A stretch of 64,000 nucleotides of DNA, from the NCBI RefSeq assembly GCF_003952725.1, contig NZ_CP032509.1, forward strand, positions 3,124,001-3,188,000, written 5' to 3'. Of this stretch, positions 19,683-28,533 are shown piece after piece (positions within the stretch are counted from its first letter, which is position 1; each line of letters starts with the position of its first letter). The notes beneath the pieces are model-generated. The model was not told the DNA's origin, did not search any database, and saw nothing but the letters and a program-made list of their open reading frames with translations. Source of the stretch: Georhizobium profundi. Its GTDB lineage: Bacteria; Pseudomonadota; Alphaproteobacteria; Rhizobiales; Rhizobiaceae. A program made the position numbers and the translations under genes.

Positions 19683-20512
19683 GCTCGCTCGATGGCCTGC
19701 CGCCGCTTCGCGACGTCATCGCCCGCCACGAGCTTGCGGCAAAGAAGGCGCTCGGCCAGAACTTCCTGCTCGACCTGAACCTGACCCAGAAGGTCGCGCG
19801 CGCTTCCGGTCCGCTCGAAGGCGTGACGGTGATCGAGATCGGCCCTGGCCCCGGCGGCCTGACACGCGCGCTCCTGGCGCTTGGCGCTTCAAAGGTCGTT
19901 GCGATCGAACGCGATCCGCGCTGTCTGCCGGCGCTTGCCGAAATCGCAGATCACTATCCCGGTAAGCTGGAGGTAATTGAGGGCGACGCGCTCGCCTTCG
20001 ATTATTATTCGGTTCAGGCGACTGACACGGGGCCGCTGCGCATCGTGGCGAACCTGCCCTACAATGTCGGCACGCAATTGCTCGTCAACTGGCTGACCGG
20101 ACCCATTTGGCCGCCCTTCTACGAATCGCTGACGCTGATGTTCCAGCGGGAAGTGGCGCTCCGGATCGTCGCGGAACCGGATGGTGATGCCTATGGACGC
20201 CTTGGTGTGCTGGCTGGCTGGCGCACGGATGCGCGCATCGCCTTCGACATCCCGCCGCAGGCCTTCACGCCGCCGCCAAAGGTCACCTCATCGGTCGTTC
20301 ATCTCGTGCCGCGCCCTCACCCGATCCCATGCGACGGCGACGCGTTGGCACGCGTTACCCAGGCAGCCTTCGGCCAGCGTCGCAAGATGCTGCGTCAGAG
20401 CCTGAAGCCGCTTGGTGGAGAAGCGCTGCTCGCCAAGGCCGAGATCGAACCCACACGCCGCGCTGAGACGCTGAGTGTCGAGGAATTCTGCCGGCTCGCC
20501 CGATTGCTCTGA
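19679..20512 (+). CDS. rsmA: 16S rRNA (adenine1518/1519-N6)-dimethyltransferase
   Basis: RsmA (KsgA) dimethylates two adjacent adenines in the 3' hairpin of 16S rRNA late in 30S assembly. It is 277 residues from a GTG that overlaps the pdxA stop (GTGA). The AdoMet-binding motif is [16 protein letters not shown], the acidic residue IERDPRC follows, and the catalytic motif is NLPYNVG. The N-terminal [10 protein letters not shown] and C-terminal [13 protein letters not shown] are also family marks. It ends the lpt-surA-pdxA-rsmA operon. Confidence 0.96.
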   Translation: MSSLDGLPPLRDVIARHELAAKKALGQNFLLDLNLTQKVARASGPLEGVTVIEIGPGPGGLTRALLALGASKVVAIERDPRCLPALAEIADHYPGKLEVIEGDALAFDYYSVQATDTGPLRIVANLPYNVGTQLLVNWLTGPIWPPFYESLTLMFQREVALRIVAEPDGDAYGRLGVLAGWRTDARIAFDIPPQAFTPPPKVTSSVVHLVPRPHPIPCDGDALARVTQAAFGQRRKMLRQSLKPLGGEALLAKAEIEPTRRAETLSVEEFCRLARLL

Positions 20513-20527
20513 CACGAAAAACGGCGT

Positions 20528-20598
20528 CTAGAGCAGTTTTTGATTTGTCGCGTTTGCGGACGGTGAACCGGTGTCCACTGCACCTGGAAACGCTCTAC
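20528..20598. repeat. Imperfect palindromic intergenic element
   Basis: About 70 bases with complementary ends (CTAGAGC ... GCTCTA, plus GTTT/AAAC inside them) and an inner GGAC ... GTCC pair around ACCGGT, able to fold into a long hairpin. It lies between convergent rsmA and gmk, and the gmk stop codon lies in its right end. Its form is like short mobile palindromic elements known in Rhizobiales genomes. I see no second copy in this window, so its repeat nature is inferred. Confidence 0.5.
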
Positions 20599-21254
20599 TG
20601 GGCGTCCTGGCCCAGCAGCTCCTGCACGAAATCGAAGAGGCCCGGGCGCCGGTCGCGGCGCAGGCGTTCCGCCTTCACGATCGCCTGCACGGCCGGGAAG
20701 GCGCGGTCCAGATCGTCGTTGATGACGACGTAGTCATATTCGCGCCAATGCCCGATTTCGTCGCGCGCATTGGTCAGGCGCGTCGCAATCACATCCTCGG
20801 CATCCTCTGCCCGGCGATGCAGCCGGGAACGGAGTTCTGCCATGGTGGGCGGCAGGATGAAGACCGACACGACGTCGGCGCGCATGTTTTCCTGCAATTG
20901 CTGCGCGCCCTGCCAGTCGATGTCGAACAGCATGTCGCGGCCTTCGGCCATTGCCTCTTCGACGGGCTCGCGCGGCGTGCCGTAGAAATTGCCATGCACC
21001 TGCGCCCACTCGAGCAGCGCGCCGGAATCACGCAGCCGTTCGAATTCGCGCTGGGAGATGAAGTGGTAGTGTACACCCTCGATCTCGTTGCCGCGCCGCT
21101 TTCGAGTCGTCACGCTGACGGAGATGGAGAGCCCAGGATCCGTTTCGAGCAGGTTGCGCGCGATCGTCGATTTGCCGGCGCCAGAAGGCGACGAGAGCAC
21201 AAGCATAAGCCCTCGTCTCGTGATCGCCGCCGATGGTAGCTGATACTCCGCCAT
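20595..21254 (-). CDS. gmk: Guanylate kinase
   Basis: It phosphorylates GMP (and dGMP) to GDP. From the ATG at 21254 it is 219 residues. The P-loop is [10 protein letters not shown], and the GMP-binding region is [19 protein letters not shown], followed by GNFYGTP and the Walker-B-like [14 protein letters not shown]. The frame extends seven codons upstream to 21275, overlapping the yicC end. It lies 13 bases after the YicC gene, a common pairing in bacteria. Its last codons lie beside a palindromic element. Confidence 0.95.
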   Translation of the reverse strand: MAEYQLPSAAITRRGLMLVLSSPSGAGKSTIARNLLETDPGLSISVSVTTRKRRGNEIEGVHYHFISQREFERLRDSGALLEWAQVHGNFYGTPREPVEEAMAEGRDMLFDIDWQGAQQLQENMRADVVSVFILPPTMAELRSRLHRRAEDAEDVIATRLTNARDEIGHWREYDYVVINDDLDRAFPAVQAIVKAERLRRDRRPGLFDFVQELLGQDAQ

Positions 21255-21267
21255 GCCCTGCCCCGTT

Positions 21268-22152
21268 CTATTCAATATTTTGAACCTGCTCGCGCAGCTG
21301 GTCGATCACCACTTTCAATTCCATGCCATTGGCTGTCACAGAAACGGCATTGGACTTGGAGCAGATCGTATTCGCTTCGCGGTTAAATTCTTGCGCAAGA
21401 AAATCAAGTCGGCGGCCGATCGGCCCGCCCTTCGACAACAGCTCGCGGCCGGCAGCCACATGCGCCTGCAGGCGGTCGAGCTCTTCGCGCAGATCGGCCT
21501 TGGCAGCGAGCAGCACTGCTTCCATGTGCAGGCGCTCCGGATCGAGGCTGCCGGCTGATGTCAGCTGCGCGACCTGGGCTTCCAGCCTTTGGCGAATGTT
21601 GGTGGGACTGCGAGAGGGATCGGCATCAATCCCGTTGGCAAGCGTTTCGATCGTCGTGAGATGACCTTCCAGAACGCTGCGGAGAGCTGCGCCTTCGGAC
21701 GCCCGTGCCTCGACAAGATCGGCAACGCCGCGATCGAGCGCGTCCAGCGCGGCACGCGCGAAGGCAGCCTGATCTTCCTCGCTGTCCTCGGGTTCCTTGA
21801 GATCCACCACGCCCTTGATCGCAAGAAGCCCGTCAATCGAGGGCGGTGTCGCATCGATCTTCGTCTTGAGCACTTCGGCGAAGCTCAGAACGATCGCCAA
21901 CGCTTCCGCGTTGACGACCGGCACCGCTGCGGCCCGGTCGCCGCTGACATTCAGGCTCACCTGGATGTTGCCGCGATTGAAGCGCGCCGCCAGCCGCGCG
22001 CGAACCTCGGTCTCCAGGCGATCAAAGCCCGGCGGCAGACGAAGCCGCAGATCCAGGCCCTTGCCATTGACCGAGCGCATTTCCCAGACAAAGCGCAGGC
22101 GACCCGAAACGGCCTCGCTACGCGCGAAGCCGGTCATCGATTGAAGTGACAT
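21268..22152 (-). CDS. YicC/YloC family endoribonuclease
   Basis: A 294-residue YicC-family protein. E. coli and B. subtilis members are reported to be endoribonucleases. The N-terminal signature is [14 protein letters not shown] with [17 protein letters not shown]. The C-terminal DUF1732-like part reads [25 protein letters not shown] and ends with an [17 protein letters not shown] helix, all family-typical. It lies between mltG and gmk on the same strand. Confidence 0.93.
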   Translation of the reverse strand: MSLQSMTGFARSEAVSGRLRFVWEMRSVNGKGLDLRLRLPPGFDRLETEVRARLAARFNRGNIQVSLNVSGDRAAAVPVVNAEALAIVLSFAEVLKTKIDATPPSIDGLLAIKGVVDLKEPEDSEEDQAAFARAALDALDRGVADLVEARASEGAALRSVLEGHLTTIETLANGIDADPSRSPTNIRQRLEAQVAQLTSAGSLDPERLHMEAVLLAAKADLREELDRLQAHVAAGRELLSKGGPIGRRLDFLAQEFNREANTICSKSNAVSVTANGMELKVVIDQLREQVQNIE

Positions 22153-22210
22153 CGCCTGGAGCCCCGTTCGTCATGATCTGGGAGAGTAGCGGACGGCCTG
22201 ATCCTAGCCG

Positions 22211-23443
22211 TCACTCGATGATTTCGCCTTCGTAGTCGCCCTGGCCGTCATCCATCGGCGCAATCTCGTCGGCCGGGTCCTCCGGGTTGGCGGCTGCAGC
22301 AGCCTCCTGCTCAGCCCGGATGCGGCGCCAGCGGGCAACATTCTGATTGTGCTCGTCGAGCGTACGCGCGAAAGCGTGTCCGCCTGTGCCATCGGCGACG
22401 AAGTAGAGATCTTCGGTGGTCGACGGATTTGCCACAGCCTCAAGAGACGCGCGGCCCGGATTGGCGATCGGCCCAGGCGGCAGACCGTTGATCGTGTAGG
22501 TGTTGTAGGGTGTCGGCGTGTCGATATCGGACCGGTAGATCGGCCGGTCGGCCGGACGGCCCTCGCCACCGAAAATGCCGTAGAGGATCGTCGGATCCGA
22601 CTGCAGGCGCATGCCTTCGCGCAGGCGGTTGATGAAGACGCCGGCAACGCGCGACCGTTCGTCGGCCCGGCCGGTTTCCTTCTCCACGATCGATGCCAGC
22701 GTGACGAACTCTTCCTTGGTCTCGATCGGAAGATCCGGATCGCGCCGCTCCCAGATCTGGTCGACCAACGCGGTCTGAGCAGCCGTCATCTGATCGATGA
22801 TGCTCTGGCGGGTGGTACCGCGACGGAAATTGTATGTGTCCGGCATCAGCGAACCTTCCGCCGGCAACGCTTCCGGCAGATCGCCTTCGAGCATCTCATG
22901 AGCGGCAAGGCGCTGGAATACCTGGTAGACGGTCAGGCCTTCCGGGACGGCGACAGCATACTGGATGCCTTCGCCCGAGCGCAGCAGTTCCATGATCTCG
23001 CGCATGGAGGCATTGGCTTCGATTTCGTATTCGCCGTGCTTCAGCGTATCGTTGCCGATCGTGGCCTCTGTCCCGTAGCGGAAGACTCGCGCGTCGGAGA
23101 TGATGTTGCGGCGCTCCAGCCCGTTGGCGATTTCGATGATACCGGCGCCTTCGCGCACCTCGAACGTGGTCGCCTGGGCGAGTGGGCCAGGCGATTCGAA
23201 CTCGACCTTGCCGAAATAGAGAACGGCGCCGGCGCCGAGCACCATGACGACGATGAGCGACAGCACGAAGTTCATGAAGATGACAGGCTGGCTGCGGGCG
23301 CGGCGTGAGCGTTTCGGCGGCGGAGGCGCGGCCTTTTCCGGCTTCAATGCCTCGTTGGCCGATTTGGGGATGATCGGCCCCTTCTCGCCCGGCGTCGTGT
23401 CTTGGCTTGTCATGACGTCGTGGTCCTGGTCGCTTGTGTTCAT
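22211..23443 (-). CDS. mltG: Endolytic murein transglycosylase MltG
   Basis: MltG is an inner-membrane YceG-like lytic transglycosylase that cuts nascent glycan strands. It is 410 residues. A proline/lysine-rich cytoplasmic N-terminus (AAPPPPKRSRRARSQ) leads to one membrane segment (NFVLSLIVVMVLGAGAVLYFG). A LysM-like subdomain follows, then the catalytic domain with LASIVEKETGR (catalytic Glu), RLREGMRLQSDPT and YNTYTINGLPPGPIANPG. An acidic C-terminal tail of about 40 residues (DPADEIAPMDDGQGDYEG) is extra. In Rhizobiales it normally lies after fabF, as here. Confidence 0.94.
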   Translation of the reverse strand: MNTSDQDHDVMTSQDTTPGEKGPIIPKSANEALKPEKAAPPPPKRSRRARSQPVIFMNFVLSLIVVMVLGAGAVLYFGKVEFESPGPLAQATTFEVREGAGIIEIANGLERRNIISDARVFRYGTEATIGNDTLKHGEYEIEANASMREIMELLRSGEGIQYAVAVPEGLTVYQVFQRLAAHEMLEGDLPEALPAEGSLMPDTYNFRRGTTRQSIIDQMTAAQTALVDQIWERRDPDLPIETKEEFVTLASIVEKETGRADERSRVAGVFINRLREGMRLQSDPTILYGIFGGEGRPADRPIYRSDIDTPTPYNTYTINGLPPGPIANPGRASLEAVANPSTTEDLYFVADGTGGHAFARTLDEHNQNVARWRRIRAEQEAAAAANPEDPADEIAPMDDGQGDYEGEIIE

Positions 23444-23625
23444 GCCCGGTCGCTGATCTCCCTTTTGGAGGAGAAAGGCAGCGACACCAGCAGAAGCTTC
23501 GATCTCAAAGAATGGCGATGGCTTCCCATGGCCCTGGAGGTGCCACTTCTAGCCGATTCCACGCCTGCTCTAAACGAAAGCATTGTGTCAAAAGCGGGAT
23601 ATCGACAGGGAACCGCGGTGCCGGA

Positions 23626-24888
23626 TCAGGCCTGATAGCGGCGCATCACCAGCGATGCATTCGTTCCGCCGAAGCCGAACGAATTGGAGAGCGCGACATC
23701 CACCTGCTTGGCCTTGGCCTTGTGCGGCACGAGATCGATCGCGCTTTCGCGGCTCGGATTGTCGAGATTGAGCGTCGGCGGCACCATGTTGTCGCGGATG
23801 GCGAGCACACAGAAGATGGCTTCCACCGCGCCGGCTGCACCCAACAGATGGCCGATCGCCGACTTGGTCGACGACATGGCGACCTTGCCGGCCGCATCGC
23901 CGAGCAGGCGCTCGACAGCGCCGAGCTCGATCGTGTCGGCCATGGTGGAGGTGCCGTGGGCGTTGATGTAGTCGATATCGGATGCATCGAGACCGGCGCG
24001 CTTCAACGCAGCCATCATGCAGCGATAAGCACCGTCGCCGTTCTCGGCGGGAGCCGTGATGTGATAGGCATCGCCCGAAAGGCCGTAGCCGACCACTTCG
24101 GCGAGGATATTGGCGCCGCGCGCCTTGGCGTGCTCCAGCTCTTCCAGCACCACGATGCCGGCGCCCTCGCCCATGACGAAACCGTCGCGGTCCTTGTCAT
24201 AGGGGCGCGATGCGCGTTCAGGCTCATCGTTGAACTGCGTGGACAGCGCCTTGCAGGCGGCAAAGCCAGCAATCGAGATGCGGCTGACGGGCGATTCCGC
24301 GCCGCCTGCCACCATGACATCCGCATCGCCGAGCGCGATGAGGCGCGCCGCGTCGCCGATGGCGTGGGCGCCGGTCGAACAAGCAGTGACGACGGAGTGA
24401 TTCGGACCGCGCAGCTTGTGGCGGATCGAGACCTGGCCGGAGGCGAGGTTGATCAGGCGGCCGGGAATGAAGAATGGGGAAATACGGCGGGGACCGCGAT
24501 CGCGCAGCGTGTAGCCGGCCTCCACGATGCCTTCGATGCCACCGATTCCCGAGCCGATCAAAACGCCGGTAGCGATCTGGTCTTCATCGGATTCGGGATG
24601 CCAGTCGGCATCGTTCAGCGCCTGTTCGGCTGCCGCGACGGCGTAGATGATGAAAGGGTCGACCTTGCGCTGTTCCTTGGGGTCCATCCAGTCATCAGGA
24701 TTGAACGTCCCGTTCGAACCGTCGCCCAGCGGAATGCGGCAGGCGATCTTTGCTGCGAGGTCATCGACCTCAAATTCCTCGATGCGACGAGCGGCACTCT
24801 TGCCGTCCAGAATACGCTTCCAGGTGGTCTCGGTATCCGCGCCGTGGGGCGACACCATACCGGTTCCAGTGACAACCACGCGTCTCAT
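23626..24888 (-). CDS. fabF: Beta-ketoacyl-ACP synthase II
   Basis: It condenses malonyl-ACP with acyl-ACP in fatty acid elongation. From the ATG at 24888 (MRRVVVTGTGMVSPHG) it is 420 residues. A start six codons upstream (MTDRQA) cannot be excluded, as neither has a strong ribosome binding site. Cys170 lies in the active-site sequence TACSTGAHAIGDA. The two catalytic His are in INAHGTSTMADTIE and SAIGHLLGAAGAVE. It follows acpP, and acpP-fabF coupling is nearly universal. Confidence 0.95.
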   Translation of the reverse strand: MRRVVVTGTGMVSPHGADTETTWKRILDGKSAARRIEEFEVDDLAAKIACRIPLGDGSNGTFNPDDWMDPKEQRKVDPFIIYAVAAAEQALNDADWHPESDEDQIATGVLIGSGIGGIEGIVEAGYTLRDRGPRRISPFFIPGRLINLASGQVSIRHKLRGPNHSVVTACSTGAHAIGDAARLIALGDADVMVAGGAESPVSRISIAGFAACKALSTQFNDEPERASRPYDKDRDGFVMGEGAGIVVLEELEHAKARGANILAEVVGYGLSGDAYHITAPAENGDGAYRCMMAALKRAGLDASDIDYINAHGTSTMADTIELGAVERLLGDAAGKVAMSSTKSAIGHLLGAAGAVEAIFCVLAIRDNMVPPTLNLDNPSRESAIDLVPHKAKAKQVDVALSNSFGFGGTNASLVMRRYQA

Positions 24889-25003
24889 CGCCTGTCGATC
24901 CGTCATGTCCAGCGTTTATCGTTGGGCACGACGGCAAGAACGCGCCGCCGTGATGTCCGGATCCGCCGCGACATGCGCGCGGCGGTCTCCGCGAGAGCCA
25001 GGA

Positions 25004-25240
25004 TCAGGCCTGCTGCTTCTCGATGTACTTGATGGCGTCGCCAACCGTCAGGATCGTGTCGGCAGCATCGTCCGGGATTTCGACGCTGAATTCTTCTTCG
25101 AACGCCATGACGAGTTCGACGGTGTCGAGGCTGTCTGCGCCAAGATCGTCGATGAAGCTGGCACCTTCGGTGACCTTATCGGCTTCAACACCAAGATGCT
25201 CGACAACAATCTTCTTCACGCGATCTGCGATATCACTCAT
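25004..25240 (-). CDS. acpP: Acyl carrier protein
   Basis: A small acidic carrier that holds growing acyl chains on 4'-phosphopantetheine. It is 78 residues from the ATG at 25240, with GAGGAAA upstream. Ser37 in [12 protein letters not shown] is the phosphopantetheine site. Length and charge match AcpP exactly. It lies between fabG and fabF with a 272-base leader before it, which probably carries its own promoter. Confidence 0.97.
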   Translation of the reverse strand: MSDIADRVKKIVVEHLGVEADKVTEGASFIDDLGADSLDTVELVMAFEEEFSVEIPDDAADTILTVGDAIKYIEKQQA

Positions 25241-25314
25241 GTCGGTTTCCTCGACCTTCTTTATGTTCGGTGCTGCCTCGTTAAAGCCAGCAACAGTGCT
25301 AATCAAGTTGTACT

Positions 25315-25330
25315 TGGCAATGAATTGCCA
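25315..25330. promoter_or_regulatory. Perfect palindrome upstream of acpP
   Basis: TGGCAAT-GA-ATTGCCA, a perfect 7-bp inverted repeat with a 2-base centre, lies 75-90 bases before the acpP start. Its size suits a dimeric regulator. I do not know which factor would bind it. Confidence 0.35.
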
Positions 25331-25512
25331 CGGATGCGCCTGGTGAACCACATTCGATCGGCATGAACGGCTACCGCCGTTCACTTCGGGCCGCGCTGGC
25401 CAAGGTGCCTTTCGCGTCCCCAGTTGGATGCGGCCCTTAACACGCTTTCCATCCACTCGGAAGACCCATAGCGCCTGTGGAAGGCGTTGGTTCCGGTGGA
25501 TGCAAGGCTTTT

Positions 25513-26250
25513 TCAGATCATGGCCATGCCGCCATTGACGTGGATCGTCTGCCCGGTGACGTAGGCTGCCTCGCTCGATGCGAGATAGGCCACGGCAGAC
25601 GCCACTTCGGCGCCGGTGCCCATGCGACGCGATGGGATCGCCGACAAGATGGCGTCCTTCTGCTTGTCGTTGAGCTTGTCGGTCATCGCCGATTCGATGA
25701 AGCCGGGCGCCACGCAGTTTACCGTCACGTTGCGCGTCGCGATTTCCTGGGCCAGCGACTTGGAGAAGCCGATCATGCCGGCCTTCGAGGCGCAGTAATT
25801 CGCCTGCCCCGGATTGCCGGTCACACCAACCACGGAGGTAATGTTGATGATGCGGCCATAGCGGCGACGCATCATCGGGTGCGTCAGTTCACGCGTCAGG
25901 CGGAAAACGGAGGTCAGGTTCACCTCGAGTACGCTGTCCCAGTCGGCGTCCGACATGCGCACGAACAGGCCATCCTTGGTGATGCCTGCATTGTTGACGA
26001 GGATGTCGACGCCTTCGAGATCCTTTTCCGCCTTTTCGCCAAGCGCCTTCACGGCGTCACGGTCAGATAGATTGGCCGGGAAGATCATCGTGCGTTCGCC
26101 AAGCTCGTTCGCGAGCGTCTCAAGCTTCTCCTGGCGGGTGCCATGCAGGCCGACGGTCGCGCCCTGCGCATGGAGAATGCGGGCGATCGCCTCACCGATC
26201 CCACCGGACGCGCCGGTCACAAGAGCTTTTCTTCCCGTAAGGTCGAACAT
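25513..26250 (-). CDS. fabG: 3-oxoacyl-ACP reductase
   Basis: An NADPH-dependent SDR that reduces beta-ketoacyl-ACP. It is 245 residues. The cofactor motif is [13 protein letters not shown], followed by [14 protein letters not shown], which is characteristic of FabG, and the catalytic Tyr-Lys in [18 protein letters not shown]. The C-terminus [15 protein letters not shown] is typical. It lies between fabD and acpP in the expected fabD-fabG-acpP-fabF order. Confidence 0.95.
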   Translation of the reverse strand: MFDLTGRKALVTGASGGIGEAIARILHAQGATVGLHGTRQEKLETLANELGERTMIFPANLSDRDAVKALGEKAEKDLEGVDILVNNAGITKDGLFVRMSDADWDSVLEVNLTSVFRLTRELTHPMMRRRYGRIINITSVVGVTGNPGQANYCASKAGMIGFSKSLAQEIATRNVTVNCVAPGFIESAMTDKLNDKQKDAILSAIPSRRMGTGAEVASAVAYLASSEAAYVTGQTIHVNGGMAMI

Positions 26251-26294
26251 CTTCAGGTCCTTCGATTCTCAAATGGTCAAATTGGGAGGCCGCG

Positions 26295-27284
26295 TCAGTC
26301 GAGCGGCTCAAGCGGCGGCGCCGAGCTCGGTGCCGTCGGCAAAGCTGGTGGATCGGCCAGGAACGCGTCGATCTCTGCCGGCGTGCCGAGGGTGCGCGTC
26401 TCCACGCTCTTGTCGATCCGGCGCGCGAGACCCGACAGCACCTTACCGGCGCCGATCTCGTAAAGCGTCGTGACATTGTTCTTGGCGAACCATTGAACCG
26501 TTTCGCGCCAGCGCACCTGTCCGGTGACCTGCTCGACCAGGAGATCGGCGATGATGGTCGGGTCGCTCACGGGCGCTGCGCGCACATTCGCGATCAACGG
26601 CACCACGGGTTCCTTCATCTCGACCTTTGACAGCGCTTCACGCATCCGCTCGGCGGCCGGCTCCATCAGCGCCGAATGGAAAGGTGCGGAGACCGGCAGA
26701 GGCAACGCGCGCTTCGCACCGCGATCGGTCGCAAACTTCATCGCAGTCCGCACGGCCGCGGCCGCGCCCGAGATGACGATCTGGCCGCCGCCGTTGTCGT
26801 TGGCGATCTGGCAGACGCCATCGACGGCCGCGTCACGGCAGGCATTTTCCACGTCGTCATGCTCGAGACCGATGATGGCGGCCATGGCGCCCTCGCCGAC
26901 CGGCACGGCGGCCTGCATGGCATCGCCGCGGATACGCAGAAGCCGCGCCGTGTCGCTCAGCGAAAACGTGCCGGCAGCGCAAAGAGCCGAATATTCGCCA
27001 AGCGAATGGCCTGCCACATAGGCAATGCGGTCGTGGATCGAGAACCCGCTCTTATCCAGAACGCGGATGACGGCCATGGACACCGCCATCAGAGCCGGCT
27101 GGGCATTGGATGTGAGGGTCAGTTCATCTTCCGGGCCATTGAACATCAGAGCAGAAAGTTTCTGTCCGAGAGCCTGATCGACTTCCTCGAAGACGGCGCG
27201 TGCTTCGGGATAGGCATCGGCCAGTTCCTTGCCCATGCCGACGACCTGGCTGCCCTGGCCGGGAAATGTGAAGGCTGTGCTCAT
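26295..27284 (-). CDS. fabD: Malonyl-CoA:ACP transacylase
   Basis: It loads malonate onto ACP for fatty acid synthesis. It is 329 residues. The N-terminal FTFPGQGSQVVGMGKEL and the nucleophile Ser94 in AGHSLGEYSAL are diagnostic. The catalytic His lies in SAPFHSALM, and QVTGQVRWRETV is also conserved. It is the first gene of the leftward fab run and diverges from the rpsF operon across 373 bases. Confidence 0.95.
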   Translation of the reverse strand: MSTAFTFPGQGSQVVGMGKELADAYPEARAVFEEVDQALGQKLSALMFNGPEDELTLTSNAQPALMAVSMAVIRVLDKSGFSIHDRIAYVAGHSLGEYSALCAAGTFSLSDTARLLRIRGDAMQAAVPVGEGAMAAIIGLEHDDVENACRDAAVDGVCQIANDNGGGQIVISGAAAAVRTAMKFATDRGAKRALPLPVSAPFHSALMEPAAERMREALSKVEMKEPVVPLIANVRAAPVSDPTIIADLLVEQVTGQVRWRETVQWFAKNNVTTLYEIGAGKVLSGLARRIDKSVETRTLGTPAEIDAFLADPPALPTAPSSAPPLEPLD

Positions 27285-27406
27285 GGCGCTTCCATCCTTG
27301 TATTTTTTTGTCGCCGTGCAGGCTTTTCGGGGCCTTAGTCATCCTCCAGGCGCCCCAGTGTCAAGCGCGCGATCCTTTGAAACGGCGATTTTGCACGGCC
27401 TTGCGC

Positions 27407-27434
27407 TTGCTTTGGCGCTGGAAATCCGTATAAG
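27407..27434 (+). promoter_or_regulatory. Probable sigma-70-type promoter of the rpsF operon
   Basis: TTGCTT (27407-27412) and TATAAG (27429-27434) are separated by 16 bases, in the only rpsF-side region with a good match. It would give a leader of roughly 215 bases before the rpsF start. Confidence 0.5.
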
Positions 27435-27440
27435 CGCGAC

Positions 27441-27657
27441 GTTCCACATGCCCGGTCATTTGGCTGGTGGCTGAACGGAGGGACAGGCCACGCCCTGAAA
27501 AGCGAGGACTGTCTGGAAGGTAAAACACTTCCCGCCTCCCGTGTCTCCGCTCTCGACCGTTCTGACGCCTTTCCCGGATCGCCTGCCGATCCAGATAAAG
27601 TCGTTGAGGCTTAGCCGCCGATACCGGGCCATGACAATGAAGAAAGGCGAGCCAATC
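27441..27657 (+). promoter_or_regulatory. Long rpsF leader, possible S6:S18 autoregulatory RNA
   Basis: About 215 bases between the probable promoter and the rpsF start contain no credible gene. They contain a GGATCG/CGATCC hairpin at 27576-27592 and other GC-rich pairings. In many bacteria the rpsF leader binds the S6:S18 complex to repress translation. I did not confirm the conserved structure of that motif here, so this is a suggestion based on position and length. Confidence 0.3.
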
Positions 27658-28116
27658 ATGGCGCTCTACGAACATGTATTTCTGGCCCGACAGGATGTGT
27701 CGGCCCAGCAGGTCGAAGGTCTCGTTGAACAGTACAAGGGGATCATCGAGGAACACGGCGGCAAAGTCGGCCGTGTTGAAAACTGGGGCCTGAAATCCCT
27801 CACCTACCGCATCAACAAGAATCGCAAGGCGCACTACGCGCTGATGGACATCGAAGCTCCGGCAGCGGCCATCAACGAGATGGAACGCCAGATGCGCATC
27901 AACGAAGACATCCTTCGTTACATGACCGTTCGCGTCGAAGCGCATGAAGACGGCCCGTCGGCCATGATGCAGAAGCGCGACCGCGACGATCGTCCGCGCC
28001 GCGATGGCGACCGTGACCGCGGCCCGCGCCGTGATGGCGACCGTGGCCCGCGCCGCGACGATGACCGCCCGCGCCGTGACGACCGCGACGACCGTCCGCG
28101 TCGCGACGACCGATAA
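27658..28116 (+). CDS. rpsF: 30S ribosomal protein S6
   Basis: S6 binds S18 on the platform of the 30S subunit. From the ATG at 27658 (AAGGCGAG upstream) it is 152 residues. The core [15 protein letters not shown] ... [28 protein letters not shown] is classical S6. The C-terminal 45 or so residues are almost only Arg, Asp, Gly and Pro in short repeats ([20 protein letters not shown]), much longer than the E. coli tail and probably disordered. rpsR follows after 12 bases. The start at 27541 in the same frame is rejected as leader. Confidence 0.96.
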   Translation: MALYEHVFLARQDVSAQQVEGLVEQYKGIIEEHGGKVGRVENWGLKSLTYRINKNRKAHYALMDIEAPAAAINEMERQMRINEDILRYMTVRVEAHEDGPSAMMQKRDRDDRPRRDGDRDRGPRRDGDRGPRRDDDRPRRDDRDDRPRRDDR

Positions 28117-28128
28117 GGAGACATAACA

Positions 28129-28377
28129 ATGGTCGATATCAATCAGATCCCGACGCGCCGCCCGTTCCATCGCCGCCGCAAGACCTGCCCGTTCTCGGGC
28201 GCCAATGCGCCGAAGATCGACTACAAGGACGTTCGCCTGCTGCAGCGCTACATTTCCGAGCGCGGCAAGATCGTTCCTTCGCGCATCACCGCCGTTTCGC
28301 AGAAGAAGCAGCGTGAGCTCGCCAAGGCAATCAAGCGCGCACGCTTCCTGGGCCTTCTGCCCTACGTCCTCAAGTAG
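28129..28377 (+). CDS. rpsR: 30S ribosomal protein S18
   Basis: S18 forms a heterodimer with S6 on 16S rRNA helix 22. It is 82 residues. It has the typical [15 protein letters not shown] start, the [25 protein letters not shown] centre and the end [22 protein letters not shown] lies before the ATG. A stable hairpin follows its stop. Confidence 0.97.
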   Translation: MVDINQIPTRRPFHRRRKTCPFSGANAPKIDYKDVRLLQRYISERGKIVPSRITAVSQKKQRELAKAIKRARFLGLLPYVLK

Positions 28378-28389
28378 GACCTGACATCT

Positions 28390-28418
28390 GACCGGACGGC
28401 GCTTGTCGCCGTCCGGTC
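28390..28418 (+). terminator. Stable hairpin after rpsR
   Basis: GACCGGACGGCG and CGCCGTCCGGTC form a perfect 12-bp stem with a 5-base loop, 12 bases after the rpsR stop. There is no T run after it, so it may attenuate or protect the rpsF-rpsR message rather than fully terminate before the downstream genes. Confidence 0.6.
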
Positions 28419-28533
28419 GCTTCGCCGCGATGGGCGCGGTGAACACAAGTCTAGAAAACCCGAGTTGGGAACCAGCGCCTGCACGTCCGGCGATCTTCCC
28501 TAACTGCTCCATGAAGCAGGACAGCGAGACCTG

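Noticed and set aside
23434..25032. A 532-codon open frame on the plus strand opposite fabF and acpP
   Set aside because: It runs antisense to two certain genes and shows no protein motifs, so it is a codon-bias shadow.
27975..28116. Short near-repeats that look like a small CRISPR or tandem array
   Set aside because: The repeats are in frame in rpsF and encode the Arg/Asp-rich tail, with no conserved spacers.
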